A stretch of 56,913 nt of DNA. It comes from a virus. Shown piece after piece: positions 14,801 to 21,031 of the stretch. Location of the stretch: the IMG/VR virus record IMGVR_UViG_3300043548_000643, positions 1-56,913 of that record; one strand, written 5' to 3'. Position numbers and translations under genes: made by a program. The notes under the pieces are model-generated. The model was not told where the DNA came from, ran no database searches, and worked only from the letters and a program-made list of their open reading frames with translations. Numbering within the stretch: position 1 is the stretch's first letter; each line of letters opens with the position of its first letter.

Positions 14801-15108
14801 TTCTTTAGAGAGTTTATTTTCACTATTACTTCTTCTGTCAACTTATTTACTGCATTGCTCGCCTCCTTCAAGGCTTTGTCAAACCTGACCTTGATTGCTT
14901 GCTCAAGATCAGGTTCCTCACGCATTTTTGCTATAACAGCTTTTGCTGCCTGAAGCTCTGCGTGAACACGAAGAATTTCTTCATCCTTCGATACACCTTC
15001 CGCCTCCATCTTACTCAGCAGAAGCCGAATCTCTTCGGCTGGTGAGCTCGCGTTCGCAAAGAAACTGAAAGTGATAACTGCCAACACTGCAATGATGAGT
15101 TTTTTCAT
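14797..15108 (-). CDS. Secreted coiled-coil protein
   Basis: This 103-residue protein has a clear signal peptide (KKLIIAVLAVITFSFFANA, cleavage near residue 20). The mature part is entirely helical and charged (RLLLSKMEAEGVSKDEEILR, LEQAIKVRFDKALKEASNAV), predicting a periplasmic coiled coil. It is followed by two coupled membrane mini-ORFs, an arrangement reminiscent of spanin/holin sets. It has its own promoter at 15171. Confidence 0.6.
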   Translation of the reverse strand: MKKLIIAVLAVITFSFFANASSPAEEIRLLLSKMEAEGVSKDEEILRVHAELQAAKAVIAKMREEPDLEQAIKVRFDKALKEASNAVNKLTEEVIVKINSLKK

Positions 15109-15164
15109 GGTTTGGTTTGGTTAACTGAAGAATCTGTGTAGCTGAATGCTACTAGTTCCAGATT

Positions 15165-15200
15165 CAAAGTATTATCCCACGAATATCTTATTTTTAACAG
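15165..15200 (-). promoter_or_regulatory. Promoter of the secreted coiled-coil operon
   Basis: The minus strand has -35-like GTTAAAAATAAG and extended -10 TGG + GATAAT (15171-15176), followed by ACTTTGAA. The promoter at 15452 shares both boxes. Confidence 0.55.
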
Positions 15201-15250
15201 GGGGGGTACCCAGGAGCTAAAAAAAGAGAGGGATTGAACCTTTCTTTTAT
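15200..15250 (-). terminator. Terminator and GGTACC/C-run linker after the 57-residue peptide gene
   Basis: Minus strand stem AAAGAAAGG/CCTCTCTTT (one mismatch) with TTCAATC loop, T7, then AGCTCCTGGGTACC and seven C. The loop again mimics a tRNA T-loop. Confidence 0.7.
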
Positions 15251-15251
15251 A

Positions 15252-15425
15252 CTATGCACCGACACTTCCGTTTTCAGCCGGATGAGTACCGGCATCAAAC
15301 GCAGGGGACTCATGCACGTCTTCCCACGGATCCACTGGGGACCATGGAAGTGAGGATTCGATTACGGTGAACGCATCAGCATTCACCGCAGCCAATACAA
15401 TAATTAACAATACAAGTTTTTTCAT
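15252..15425 (-). CDS. 57-residue secreted peptide with VDPWE motif
   Basis: ATG 15425 to TAG 15252. The signal peptide is MKKLVLLIIVLAAVNADA, followed by a short acidic mature part with SLPWSPVDPWEDVHES. The VDPWE core and overall plan match the peptide at 13025-13189. It is a monocistronic unit with promoter at 15452 and terminator at 15214-15250. Likely exported small effector or envelope peptide; function unknown. Confidence 0.55.
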   Translation of the reverse strand: MKKLVLLIIVLAAVNADAFTVIESSLPWSPVDPWEDVHESPAFDAGTHPAENGSVGA

Positions 15426-15738
15426 AATATCTAATAGTTCCTACTTAAAGCATTATCCCAGAATAACCTTATTTTAACTGTGGGGGGGAGGGGCTAAAAA
15501 ATTCAATATTGCTCCACCACATTATATGTTGGTGCATTGCATTATTACAATGAATTGTACTAGTGCCTCTCGAGCGCTCGATCTGTCTGACTGACTCTCA
15601 TCAATCATTCTGACTCGTCGTAACGTTTCAAAGTATTATATCAGATATTATCGGATATCCCTAGGGGGGGGTACCTGAGAGCTAAAAAAAGGGAGAGCTG
15701 TGAAGCCCTCCCTTTCTTATACTAACTATTGACCCAGG
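15426..15738 (-). promoter_or_regulatory. 312-nt intergenic region: two promoters and a terminator/linker
   Basis: From right to left on the minus strand it holds the terminator of the 15739 gene (15681-15716: stem AAAGGGAG.GCT/AGC.CTCCCTTT, T7, AGCTCTCAGGTACC and eight C). Next is an extended -10 promoter TGA + TATAAT (15635-15640). Then comes a ~120-nt transcribed stretch that ends in a T6-AGCC/C-run linker (15483-15508). Last is promoter GTTAAAATAAG ... TGG + GATAAT (15452-15457) for the 57-residue peptide. The stretch between has only a doubtful 28-codon frame (15522-15608), so a small RNA is possible. Confidence 0.5.
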
Positions 15739-15933
15739 CTACGCAGCCATCAGATCAACTACAGTGTTGCGCTTACCGCTAACCGATTTAGCGCACCCGC
15801 GCCACGGCGAACGACGCTTGTTGTCTGGATTCTTCGCTTTATCAGCAAAGCTGGTAAGACAAATCTTACCATGGAAATGCTGCTTTGCCTTACGAGTTGC
15901 CGACGCTTTTGCTTTTGTTGCTTTGTTAGCCAT
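15739..15933 (-). CDS. Small basic protein
   Basis: The start was set at ATG 15933 because longer versions run into the tRNA. The 64-residue protein is very basic at its N-terminus (ANKATKAKASATRKAKQHF) and has RRSPWRGCAKSVSGKRN. It may bind nucleic acid. It lies 28 nt downstream of the tRNA-Arg 3' end and is closed by a strong terminator. Confidence 0.5.
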   Translation of the reverse strand: MANKATKAKASATRKAKQHFHGKICLTSFADKAKNPDNKRRSPWRGCAKSVSGKRNTVVDLMAA

Positions 15934-16003
15934 AATACTGATATTTACTGCGTTACTGAAATGGTGCACCAGGCAGGACTCGAACCTGCGACCAACCACT
16001 TAG

Positions 16004-16602
16004 CTTCCTACTCTATATTACTATAGCCAACTCATGTTGTTGTAGGCTGGACTATGTCTTCACCTTTACAGGTGGAATGCGTATAGTCTCTACGGAACCC
16101 CTGTGACTGGGTTTCCTCGGCGTTGTCCATAAACCTAGTATAGACTTCTTGGATATTCGCCGAAATAGCATTCTCCACTTCTACGGTTTTTACACCCAAC
16201 TGTATATTTCTAGAGAGCTTTCCTCTGCATGCTTTCGAACAACAAGTATACTTGCCGTTTTTACTCAGATGTGTTTGGTTGTGTACTCTATCAAATATAA
16301 CTCCACAATTTGGACATTTTAGTTTTACCCATTTACGTCCATGCTCGTGTGCGTGTAAGGTAGCGTGCTCATTTAAAATCATAACTTCTAGATTCTCTAT
16401 ACGATTATCTTTTTTATTATGGTTTTTATGATGCACAACTTCCGATTTATCGAGAATACGGTTCAGGTGATTTTCAACTACGATGCGATGCTCTAGCACA
16501 TATCCATGCTTGGTAGCATTAGGATGTGCTTTAACTTTCATATAGTTGTATTCTCCTTTACTGATCACTTTCTCGATTTTCCACATAGAAGGCTCCTAAC
16601 TG
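16004..16602 (-). ncRNA. Group I self-splicing intron in tRNA-Arg
   Basis: The intron is 599 nt. P1 can form between exon CUU and intron C-AGUUA-GGAG, giving the diagnostic U-G pair at the 5' splice site. Near the 3' end GACTATACGC (16079-16088) and AAGACATAGTCC (16049-16060) form P7, with a CACC/GGTG P8 hairpin between, and a GGAAACCC...GGGGTTCC helix precedes them. These are classic group I core elements. It encloses an HNH gene whose frame runs into the core. Confidence 0.8.
16032..16586 (-). CDS. Intron-encoded HNH homing endonuclease
   Basis: This 184-residue protein starts 16 nt inside the intron. An HNH core lies at residues ~26-80 (GYVLEHRIVVENHLNRIL, SEVVHHKNHNKKDNRIENLE, EHATLHAHEH). 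It is followed by a zinc knuckle (LKCPNCGVIF...CCSKACRGK, about 88-125). The last ~50 residues are translated from the ribozyme core (GEDIVQP is the P7 strand), so they probably add nothing to nuclease function. Presumably cleaves intronless tRNA-Arg alleles. Confidence 0.85.
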   Translation of the reverse strand: MWKIEKVISKGEYNYMKVKAHPNATKHGYVLEHRIVVENHLNRILDKSEVVHHKNHNKKDNRIENLEVMILNEHATLHAHEHGRKWVKLKCPNCGVIFDRVHNQTHLSKNGKYTCCSKACRGKLSRNIQLGVKTVEVENAISANIQEVYTRFMDNAEETQSQGFRRDYTHSTCKGEDIVQPTTT

Positions 16603-16639
16603 AAGGCAGTTGCTCTATCCAACTGAGCTACTGGTGCGT

Positions 16640-16727
16640 TGGTGGCCTAGGCGGGACTTGAACCCGCACGGGGAGTGCTCCCCAACAGATTTTAAGTCTG
16701 TCGTGTCTGCCATTTCACCACAGGGCC
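16640..16727 (-). tRNA. tRNA-Leu(UAA)
   Basis: This class II tRNA is 88 nt with encoded CCA. It has D-arm GGTGAAATGGCAGAC, anticodon arm ACAGA-CTTAAAA-TCTGT (UAA), a long variable arm (GGGGAGCACTCCCC) and T-arm GCGGG-TTCAAGT-CCCGC. The acceptor stem GGCCCTG/CTAGGCC has two mismatches (C-A, U-U) at pairs 5 and 6. Its 3' end is 2 nt from tRNA-Arg, so they are probably one precursor. Confidence 0.85.
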
Positions 16728-16739
16728 TTTAACTAAAAA

Positions 16740-17057
16740 CTATTTCCTAGAACGTCTCTTGTCTAGGCTATAGTTTACGAATTGTGCGTCTTCCAGCGCA
16801 ATACCTTTGCCCTGAATAAACGCAGACGAACTCACATCTTCAAGTGAGCGGAACTCCCACTCGCCAGTCTTCATGTTGTACTGGGCAAACTCTCGCTTGA
16901 CCAGCTCAAGCTTCCATTGAGCGTCCGTAATTTTACGGACAGCAGCAACCTTTGCCTCGTTGAGTGCTGCGGAAAAATACATTCCGTCAACAACTCCGAG
17001 CAAGAGCACACCTGCCGTGTACGCTGCCAGCTTAAACCAGCTATAGTTCATAAGCAT
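16740..17057 (-). CDS. Small single-pass membrane protein
   Basis: This 105-residue protein has an N-terminal hydrophobic helix (FKLAAYTAGVLLLGVVDGMYF, about 8-28) and a soluble charged domain. An alternative ATG lies two codons in. It overlaps the upstream gene by 17 nt and ends 12 nt before tRNA-Leu. No family recognised. Confidence 0.55.
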   Translation of the reverse strand: MLMNYSWFKLAAYTAGVLLLGVVDGMYFSAALNEAKVAAVRKITDAQWKLELVKREFAQYNMKTGEWEFRSLEDVSSSAFIQGKGIALEDAQFVNYSLDKRRSRK

Positions 17058-17427
17058 AGTTTGCGTGTGGATGATTGAGATTCAGTCTAACTCTTTTGCC
17101 AGTAACCACACGGTCACCGACAAGCCAAGCTTTGCTAGTCCAGGCGTTACCCTGATCTAGCGAGCCTAGGTATTTACGGGCCTCGGCTATCCGATTTTCT
17201 GCGAACCAGCGAGGGGTAGCATAGTGCCCGTTAACCTTTCCGGTTACTTCGATTACTGTCATCGACGACGGCCTCCACTCGGAGCTAGGCCAGGCGTTAG
17301 TGCAAACACCACTACTCTTTGTGAGTTTAGGCATCTGCGCTACCACATCGCTTGAGCTCATAGTTTTTGCTATGTGCTCGATCTCTGCAGCGATTGTCTG
17401 CAGCTTTTGCATGACTTCAGAATTCAT
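17041..17427 (-). CDS. Unknown protein, paralogue of the upstream gene
   Basis: This 128-residue protein shares with the 17427-17918 product the pattern VTGK-x(3)-A...F-x-A/S...AR-x-LxSLDxGxxW. This points to tandem duplication of a ~55-residue domain, fused here to a short helical N-terminus. Stop and start overlap by one base with the upstream gene. Confidence 0.55.
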   Translation of the reverse strand: MNSEVMQKLQTIAAEIEHIAKTMSSSDVVAQMPKLTKSSGVCTNAWPSSEWRPSSMTVIEVTGKVNGHYATPRWFAENRIAEARKYLGSLDQGNAWTSKAWLVGDRVVTGKRVRLNLNHPHANYAYEL

Positions 17428-17918
17428 TACTTTTTCGCTTTCTTGGGTTTGATTGTGTAGCCGATGTATTCGAGCCTCTGACGGCTAATATAGATCGCAA
17501 AGGGCTTGCGCCCCCAAAGAGTACCACGACCCTTCTTTATTTCTGTGGCCCACATAGTCCCAGAGTCTAGGCTATTTAGGTGCCCGCGAGCGTCATCTTG
17601 CGATCTGAATACCTGGTTAGCAACCTGCGCGCCAGCAAGCTTTCCCGTAACCAGGAAAGCTTCTACAGGTTCGCTTTCGTCTGACACATAGAACGCTTTG
17701 TAGTCCGCTTGAATTGCTAGCATCTGTTGTTTGTCAGACCATACCGAGTCTATGTGCTGGCGCTTTTGCTCTTCTTCGGCTTTAGCTTTCGCTTCAGCTT
17801 CCGCGTCCACAGACTTTGCTTGCGTTGTGGTGTGCACCTGAAGGGCCAAACCAATCAACTCCTCAATGTTGACGGTTATTCTTTTGAGGGTATCCAATAC
17901 TGCGTTTTCGATGTTCAT
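17427..17918 (-). CDS. Unknown protein with Ala/Glu/Lys coiled segment
   Basis: This 163-residue protein has an N-terminal helix, an Ala/Glu/Lys-rich stretch (about 36-52), then the domain shared with its downstream paralogue (VTGKLAGAQVANQVFRSQDD, HLNSLDSGTMW). It is the first protein gene after the CAU tRNA and probably uses the 18073 promoter. Confidence 0.55.
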   Translation of the reverse strand: MNIENAVLDTLKRITVNIEELIGLALQVHTTTQAKSVDAEAEAKAKAEEEQKRQHIDSVWSDKQQMLAIQADYKAFYVSDESEPVEAFLVTGKLAGAQVANQVFRSQDDARGHLNSLDSGTMWATEIKKGRGTLWGRKPFAIYISRQRLEYIGYTIKPKKAKK

Positions 17919-17950
17919 TTTATCGGTTTATTTGGGGTTAGATAAATAAA

Positions 17951-18026
17951 TGGTAGGCCTGGTTGGAATTGAACCAACAACCAAGCGTTTATGAGACGCC
18001 TGCTCTAACCATTGAGCTACAGGCCC
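17951..18026 (-). tRNA. tRNA with CAU anticodon, probably tRNA-Ile2
   Basis: This 76-nt tRNA with encoded CCA has acceptor GGGCCTG/CAGGCCT (G-U at pair 1), D-arm GCTCAATGGTTAGAGC, anticodon arm GGCGT-CTCATAA-ACGCT and T-arm TTGG-TTCAATT-CCAA. The body AGCAGGCG-x-CTCATAA-x-CGCTTGGT closely matches enterobacterial tRNA-Ile2 rather than initiator or elongator Met. If so, C34 must be converted to lysidine by host TilS to read AUA. The promoter lies ~40 nt upstream. Confidence 0.8.
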
Positions 18027-18061
18027 ATTCATTTATCGAGTGATTTGAAAGCTAATGCTTC

Positions 18062-18085
18062 CCTATCAATATATTATACCAAAAA
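18062..18085 (-). promoter_or_regulatory. Extended -10 promoter for the tRNA/17.9 kb operon
   Basis: The minus strand TTTGGTATAATATATTG has TATAAT at 18073-18078, identical over the core to the promoters at 14525 and 28108. The tRNA 5' end is 47 nt downstream of the -10 box. Confidence 0.65.
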
Positions 18086-18102
18086 CAAACCAAAAATCGT
18101 AA

Positions 18103-18351
18103 TTACACAGTGATCTTTCTATGCTCTTTTTCTTTAGCTTTGAGCGTCTTACTAAGCTCGTGTTTTATAGCTTCTATTTCTTTTTTTAGTGCTGCAACTT
18201 CAGCTTTTAACAGAGCAAACTCATGCACACTACCAAGGCCAGACATAAACGATCCACCCATATCGTTAGCTACTACAACTCGTCTATGATCTATGTATAG
18301 ATCTGGTCGTGGAGTGTCAGTCCCTGTAGTTGTGGTAATTATATAGCTCAT
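18103..18351 (-). CDS. Small coiled-coil protein
   Basis: This 82-residue protein has an N-terminal part rich in Asp/Arg/Val and a C-terminal half that is a heptad-like coiled coil (HEFALLKAEVAALKKEIEAI, then LSKTLKAKEKEHRK). It lies 3 nt after the metallophosphoesterase and is presumably co-expressed with it. Function unknown. Confidence 0.55.
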   Translation of the reverse strand: MSYIITTTTGTDTPRPDLYIDHRRVVVANDMGGSFMSGLGSVHEFALLKAEVAALKKEIEAIKHELSKTLKAKEKEHRKITV

Positions 18352-18354
18352 GAT

Positions 18355-19878
18355 TTATGAGTAACAGTACACTATTTCTTTAATACCAGACTCATCTACT
18401 ACAAAGCAACTCTGACGAGAGATATTATTTAACCCAAAAGCCTCACTATGCTTGTCTCCTTTGACTGAGGTAGAAAGCATATAGTGTTCGAACTCTGCAT
18501 ACTCTCGCATTTCCAGGTGATGCTGATCTGCAGTCACCAACACTTTTTGCTTAACTCCGATCAGCTCTTCAGGCTTACTTAGAAAAAGGTTTGCGATGTA
18601 TTTTTCTCTATCTTTACCGCTAGGTAGTCTGCCTTTGTACTCTGCACTATAGCCGTGAGAGATTACGAACAATGTGCTTTTGACTTTAAAGAGCCCGTGG
18701 TCTGTCTGGAACACATCGATAGAGATTCTTGGCTCTGAGCGATAATAGGCCTGCAGCGTCTTAAAGAGTACCCAGTCCCCAAAGTCATTGTGGTTTCCTT
18801 TAACGCTGTTGACTCGAACTTTCGGAAAGATTTCAAGCAAAGAGTCGATCAGCAGAACAATGCTACTGAAGGCGCTAGAGAACTGTTCCTCCTTGATGCA
18901 ATCGTGTACAAGCATAGTTCCTTTGGTGGTGAAGCCTGCTCCAGTAGTGTGTAGGATATCACCCATGGCAGCAAGCACACACTCGTCAAAACTGTAATTC
19001 CTTGATTCGACTGCTTCTTTAATCTCTTGAACATATTTTTTGATGTAGTTTATTGCGTCTTGTGTGCTGTAGCCCTTGTTTCTGTATGAGTCTTTAGGGT
19101 TAGACTTTGCACCAAAATGCACGTCAGACAAACCTACAACAAAAGACTTTCTAGTTTTATTGTCTTTCTTCTCCCCTTTGTAAACTACTTTTTCTTTAGC
19201 TGGAGGATCCCATGAGCTAATAAAATTAGTGAAAGGGTCTAGAACACCTTCCTGCAATCTTCTCCATTTAGAGGCATCTTCCTCTGTTTCTTTCCAGCTA
19301 CGCTTCTGAAACTCTTGATAGAGGTTAAACTTTTTCTTTTGAAGAATGTCTTTGGCGATGTCTTTTACATCACGCTCTTTGATCTGTTCATCTGTGACAG
19401 GTTCACTGTCATGAGTGATGCCTAGAACTTTAAGAATCTCTACAAGGTAGTTCCTAGGAATTTGATAGTTTCTGCACACCTGATTGATTGTGTGCTCTTC
19501 ACCAATCCAGTTTGAATAGTTCTCTTTGATTCCTCTGACAGTGTCGCCTGGAAGCACAATGTTTCCATTAGCAGACTTAAGATACATGATATACTTGTCG
19601 TCTTGCTTGTTGTAAATGTACTTTTCAGCGAATTTGAGGCTACTCTCCCATTCAATACTGTTGTCTGTAGACACATCTTCTTCTTGAAGGGTAATATCTT
19701 TTTTTAGCTCTTCAAAAACACTAGCTACCTGAGAGCTCGTATAGGAAAGGTTTTCGTACAGATACTTCGCAACACCTTTCTTTGCCGCTCTGAGTTTTCG
19801 GCACTTGTCGAGGACACTAGCAGGGACACTCATTTTTATTTTTTTTGATTTCGCTCTTTTTTGCTTTTTAGTTCGCAT
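18355..19878 (-). CDS. Metallophosphoesterase with N-terminal helix-turn-helix
   Basis: This is a 507-residue protein. The C-terminal half has calcineurin-like metal-binding motifs in order: GLSDVHFG, AAMGDILHTTG, VKGNHNDFGDW, VISHGYSAEYKGRL and TADQHH. The N-terminal ~160 residues are basic and helical, with a likely DNA-binding helix-turn-helix (EHTINQVCRNYQIPRNYLVE, about 128-150). The combination of HTH and phosphoesterase is seen in phage proteins annotated as metallophosphatases; a nuclease or RNA-phosphatase role is plausible. It is preceded by a TGTACA operator-like array. Confidence 0.75.
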   Translation of the reverse strand: MRTKKQKRAKSKKIKMSVPASVLDKCRKLRAAKKGVAKYLYENLSYTSSQVASVFEELKKDITLQEEDVSTDNSIEWESSLKFAEKYIYNKQDDKYIMYLKSANGNIVLPGDTVRGIKENYSNWIGEEHTINQVCRNYQIPRNYLVEILKVLGITHDSEPVTDEQIKERDVKDIAKDILQKKKFNLYQEFQKRSWKETEEDASKWRRLQEGVLDPFTNFISSWDPPAKEKVVYKGEKKDNKTRKSFVVGLSDVHFGAKSNPKDSYRNKGYSTQDAINYIKKYVQEIKEAVESRNYSFDECVLAAMGDILHTTGAGFTTKGTMLVHDCIKEEQFSSAFSSIVLLIDSLLEIFPKVRVNSVKGNHNDFGDWVLFKTLQAYYRSEPRISIDVFQTDHGLFKVKSTLFVISHGYSAEYKGRLPSGKDREKYIANLFLSKPEELIGVKQKVLVTADQHHLEMREYAEFEHYMLSTSVKGDKHSEAFGLNNISRQSCFVVDESGIKEIVYCYS

Positions 19879-19907
19879 AACTGGTTGCTTTAGTCTGTCT
19901 TAGGTAG

Positions 19908-19951
19908 TGTACAATATTTGTACAATTTTTGGCTGTTTTTAAAATTGTACA
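19908..19951. promoter_or_regulatory. TGTACA operator-like array
   Basis: Three TGTACA sites lie at 19908, 19919 and 19946. The last two form an 11-bp perfect inverted repeat TGTACAATTTT/AAAATTGTACA, and the first two are 11 bp apart, one helical turn. They sit in the 116-nt gap upstream of the metallophosphoesterase. Such spacing suits a dimeric repressor; no cognate regulator is recognised in the window. Confidence 0.5.
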
Positions 19952-19994
19952 GTTTACATAACTACCAGAGAAGCTATTGCGTATTAGTCTTTTT

Positions 19995-20954
19995 TTAAGA
20001 GGCTAGCGTTGTCGCTGTTTCGGTATCTGAAGCTACTCCGTAACCTTGAGCGTCAATTCCTCGTATTTTTATATCGTAAGCTGTACTATTAGCTAACCCA
20101 GTGATTACTAAAGGTGAAACTGCACTCGCAGGAGTTCTCGCAGCCCATGTAGCTCCTGCATTAAGGCTGTATTCGTAGTTAACAATATTCTTGTTGGTAG
20201 ATATGAACTCGATTGTAAGCTGTGTAGCTGTGGGCACAATATTGTCTATTATGGCTGCTGCAGGATTTACTGTGTTTATTACGAAGTCAGACGACTCAGG
20301 ACCATATAAGCTGCCTCCAAAGTATGCTCTCAGCTTCAAGTTATATGTGGTGTTGTTACTGAGTCCTCTTATCGTTATGGGAGAATTTAAACTTCCTGGC
20401 ATTCTATCTTTCCAGGTGGTACCTCCATCAAGACTATACTGATAGTTTAACGGCGTACTGCCTTGAGGTGTGACCGCAGCTGTAAAGTTGACTGTTACGC
20501 TTTCGTCCTCATAGCTTCTAACTATACTACCTATTGTTGGGGCCTCAGAAAGCTCTAACACAGCGTCAAGAGCAGTGATATTGTATATAGCCGCAGCCCC
20601 AAGAACCTCAAGATCAGTCAAGTCTACTACAAGTTTTTTTACTTCATATATCAAGCTGTCAAACACAGTAGTTAGCCACTCAGGAGTTCTACCTATCAGC
20701 TCGATAGTATTTGTCCTGAAATAAGAGGAACCTTCTCCAGGAAGATCCTCTTCAAAGTCTTCTAGTTGCGCGGGCGTACACACAGCCACAAAAGTTTCAT
20801 CTATGGTATTTTTTGCAAAATTACGCACGCGCTGCTTTACAAATATTTTGTCAGGCATTTCTTCAGCGTTTGCTGTACTAACAACAAGCTTGTAAGACGA
20901 GATATCTGGTAGAGCGACGGTGCTTTGCTTGACTAGCTGTATGCTTTTTGCCAT
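19995..20954 (-). CDS. Virion surface protein with two FN3 domains
   Basis: The start was set at ATG 20954 (MAKSIQLVKQS), giving 319 residues. An N-terminal ~150-residue domain is followed by two tandem fibronectin type III domains. Each ends in NxTxYxLKLRA or NSTAYDIKIRGID and contains a paired YQYSLDGGTTW / YEYSLNAGATW motif. FN3 domains decorate phage heads and tails and help adhesion to polysaccharide. It is divergent from the portal operon. Confidence 0.75.
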   Translation of the reverse strand: MAKSIQLVKQSTVALPDISSYKLVVSTANAEEMPDKIFVKQRVRNFAKNTIDETFVAVCTPAQLEDFEEDLPGEGSSYFRTNTIELIGRTPEWLTTVFDSLIYEVKKLVVDLTDLEVLGAAAIYNITALDAVLELSEAPTIGSIVRSYEDESVTVNFTAAVTPQGSTPLNYQYSLDGGTTWKDRMPGSLNSPITIRGLSNNTTYNLKLRAYFGGSLYGPESSDFVINTVNPAAAIIDNIVPTATQLTIEFISTNKNIVNYEYSLNAGATWAARTPASAVSPLVITGLANSTAYDIKIRGIDAQGYGVASDTETATTLAS

Positions 20955-21031
20955 TTGCTTATAATAAAATGATTGCCTATTGGTAGATATAGTATACAAC
21001 AAGCCTAGACCAGGACAACAACAATAACTTT
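20955..21031. promoter_or_regulatory. Divergent intergenic promoter region
   Basis: TATAGTATAC around 20987-20997 can be read on both strands (TATACTATA on minus). It lies about 35-40 nt from the start codons at 20954 (minus) and 21032 (plus). Confidence 0.4.

Larger units (their letters stand above)
15962..16637 (-). tRNA. tRNA-Arg(UCU), interrupted by a group I intron
   Basis: Exon 1 is 16637-16603: acceptor GCACCAG, D-arm GCTCAGTTGGATAGAGC, and anticodon stem ACTGC up to U34. Exon 2 is 16003-15962: CTAA, GTGGT, T-arm GCAGG-TTCGAGT-CCTGC, acceptor CTGGTGC, then A and an encoded CCA. Joining gives anticodon loop CTTCTAA, i.e. UCU. The anticodon stem has two G-U pairs. The intron sits after U34, the same position as in bacterial tRNA-Leu introns. 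The 5' exon ends in U and the intron ends in G, as group I chemistry needs. Confidence 0.85.

Noticed and set aside
15522-15608. 28-codon minus-strand frame after the 15635 promoter
   Set aside because: No ribosome-binding site, no hydrophobic or conserved pattern; a small RNA is an equal explanation, so not listed as a gene.
15426-18030. Prophage attachment site at the tRNA genes
   Set aside because: No integrase, and no duplicated tRNA 3' end was seen in the window; the tRNAs look like phage-borne translation genes.
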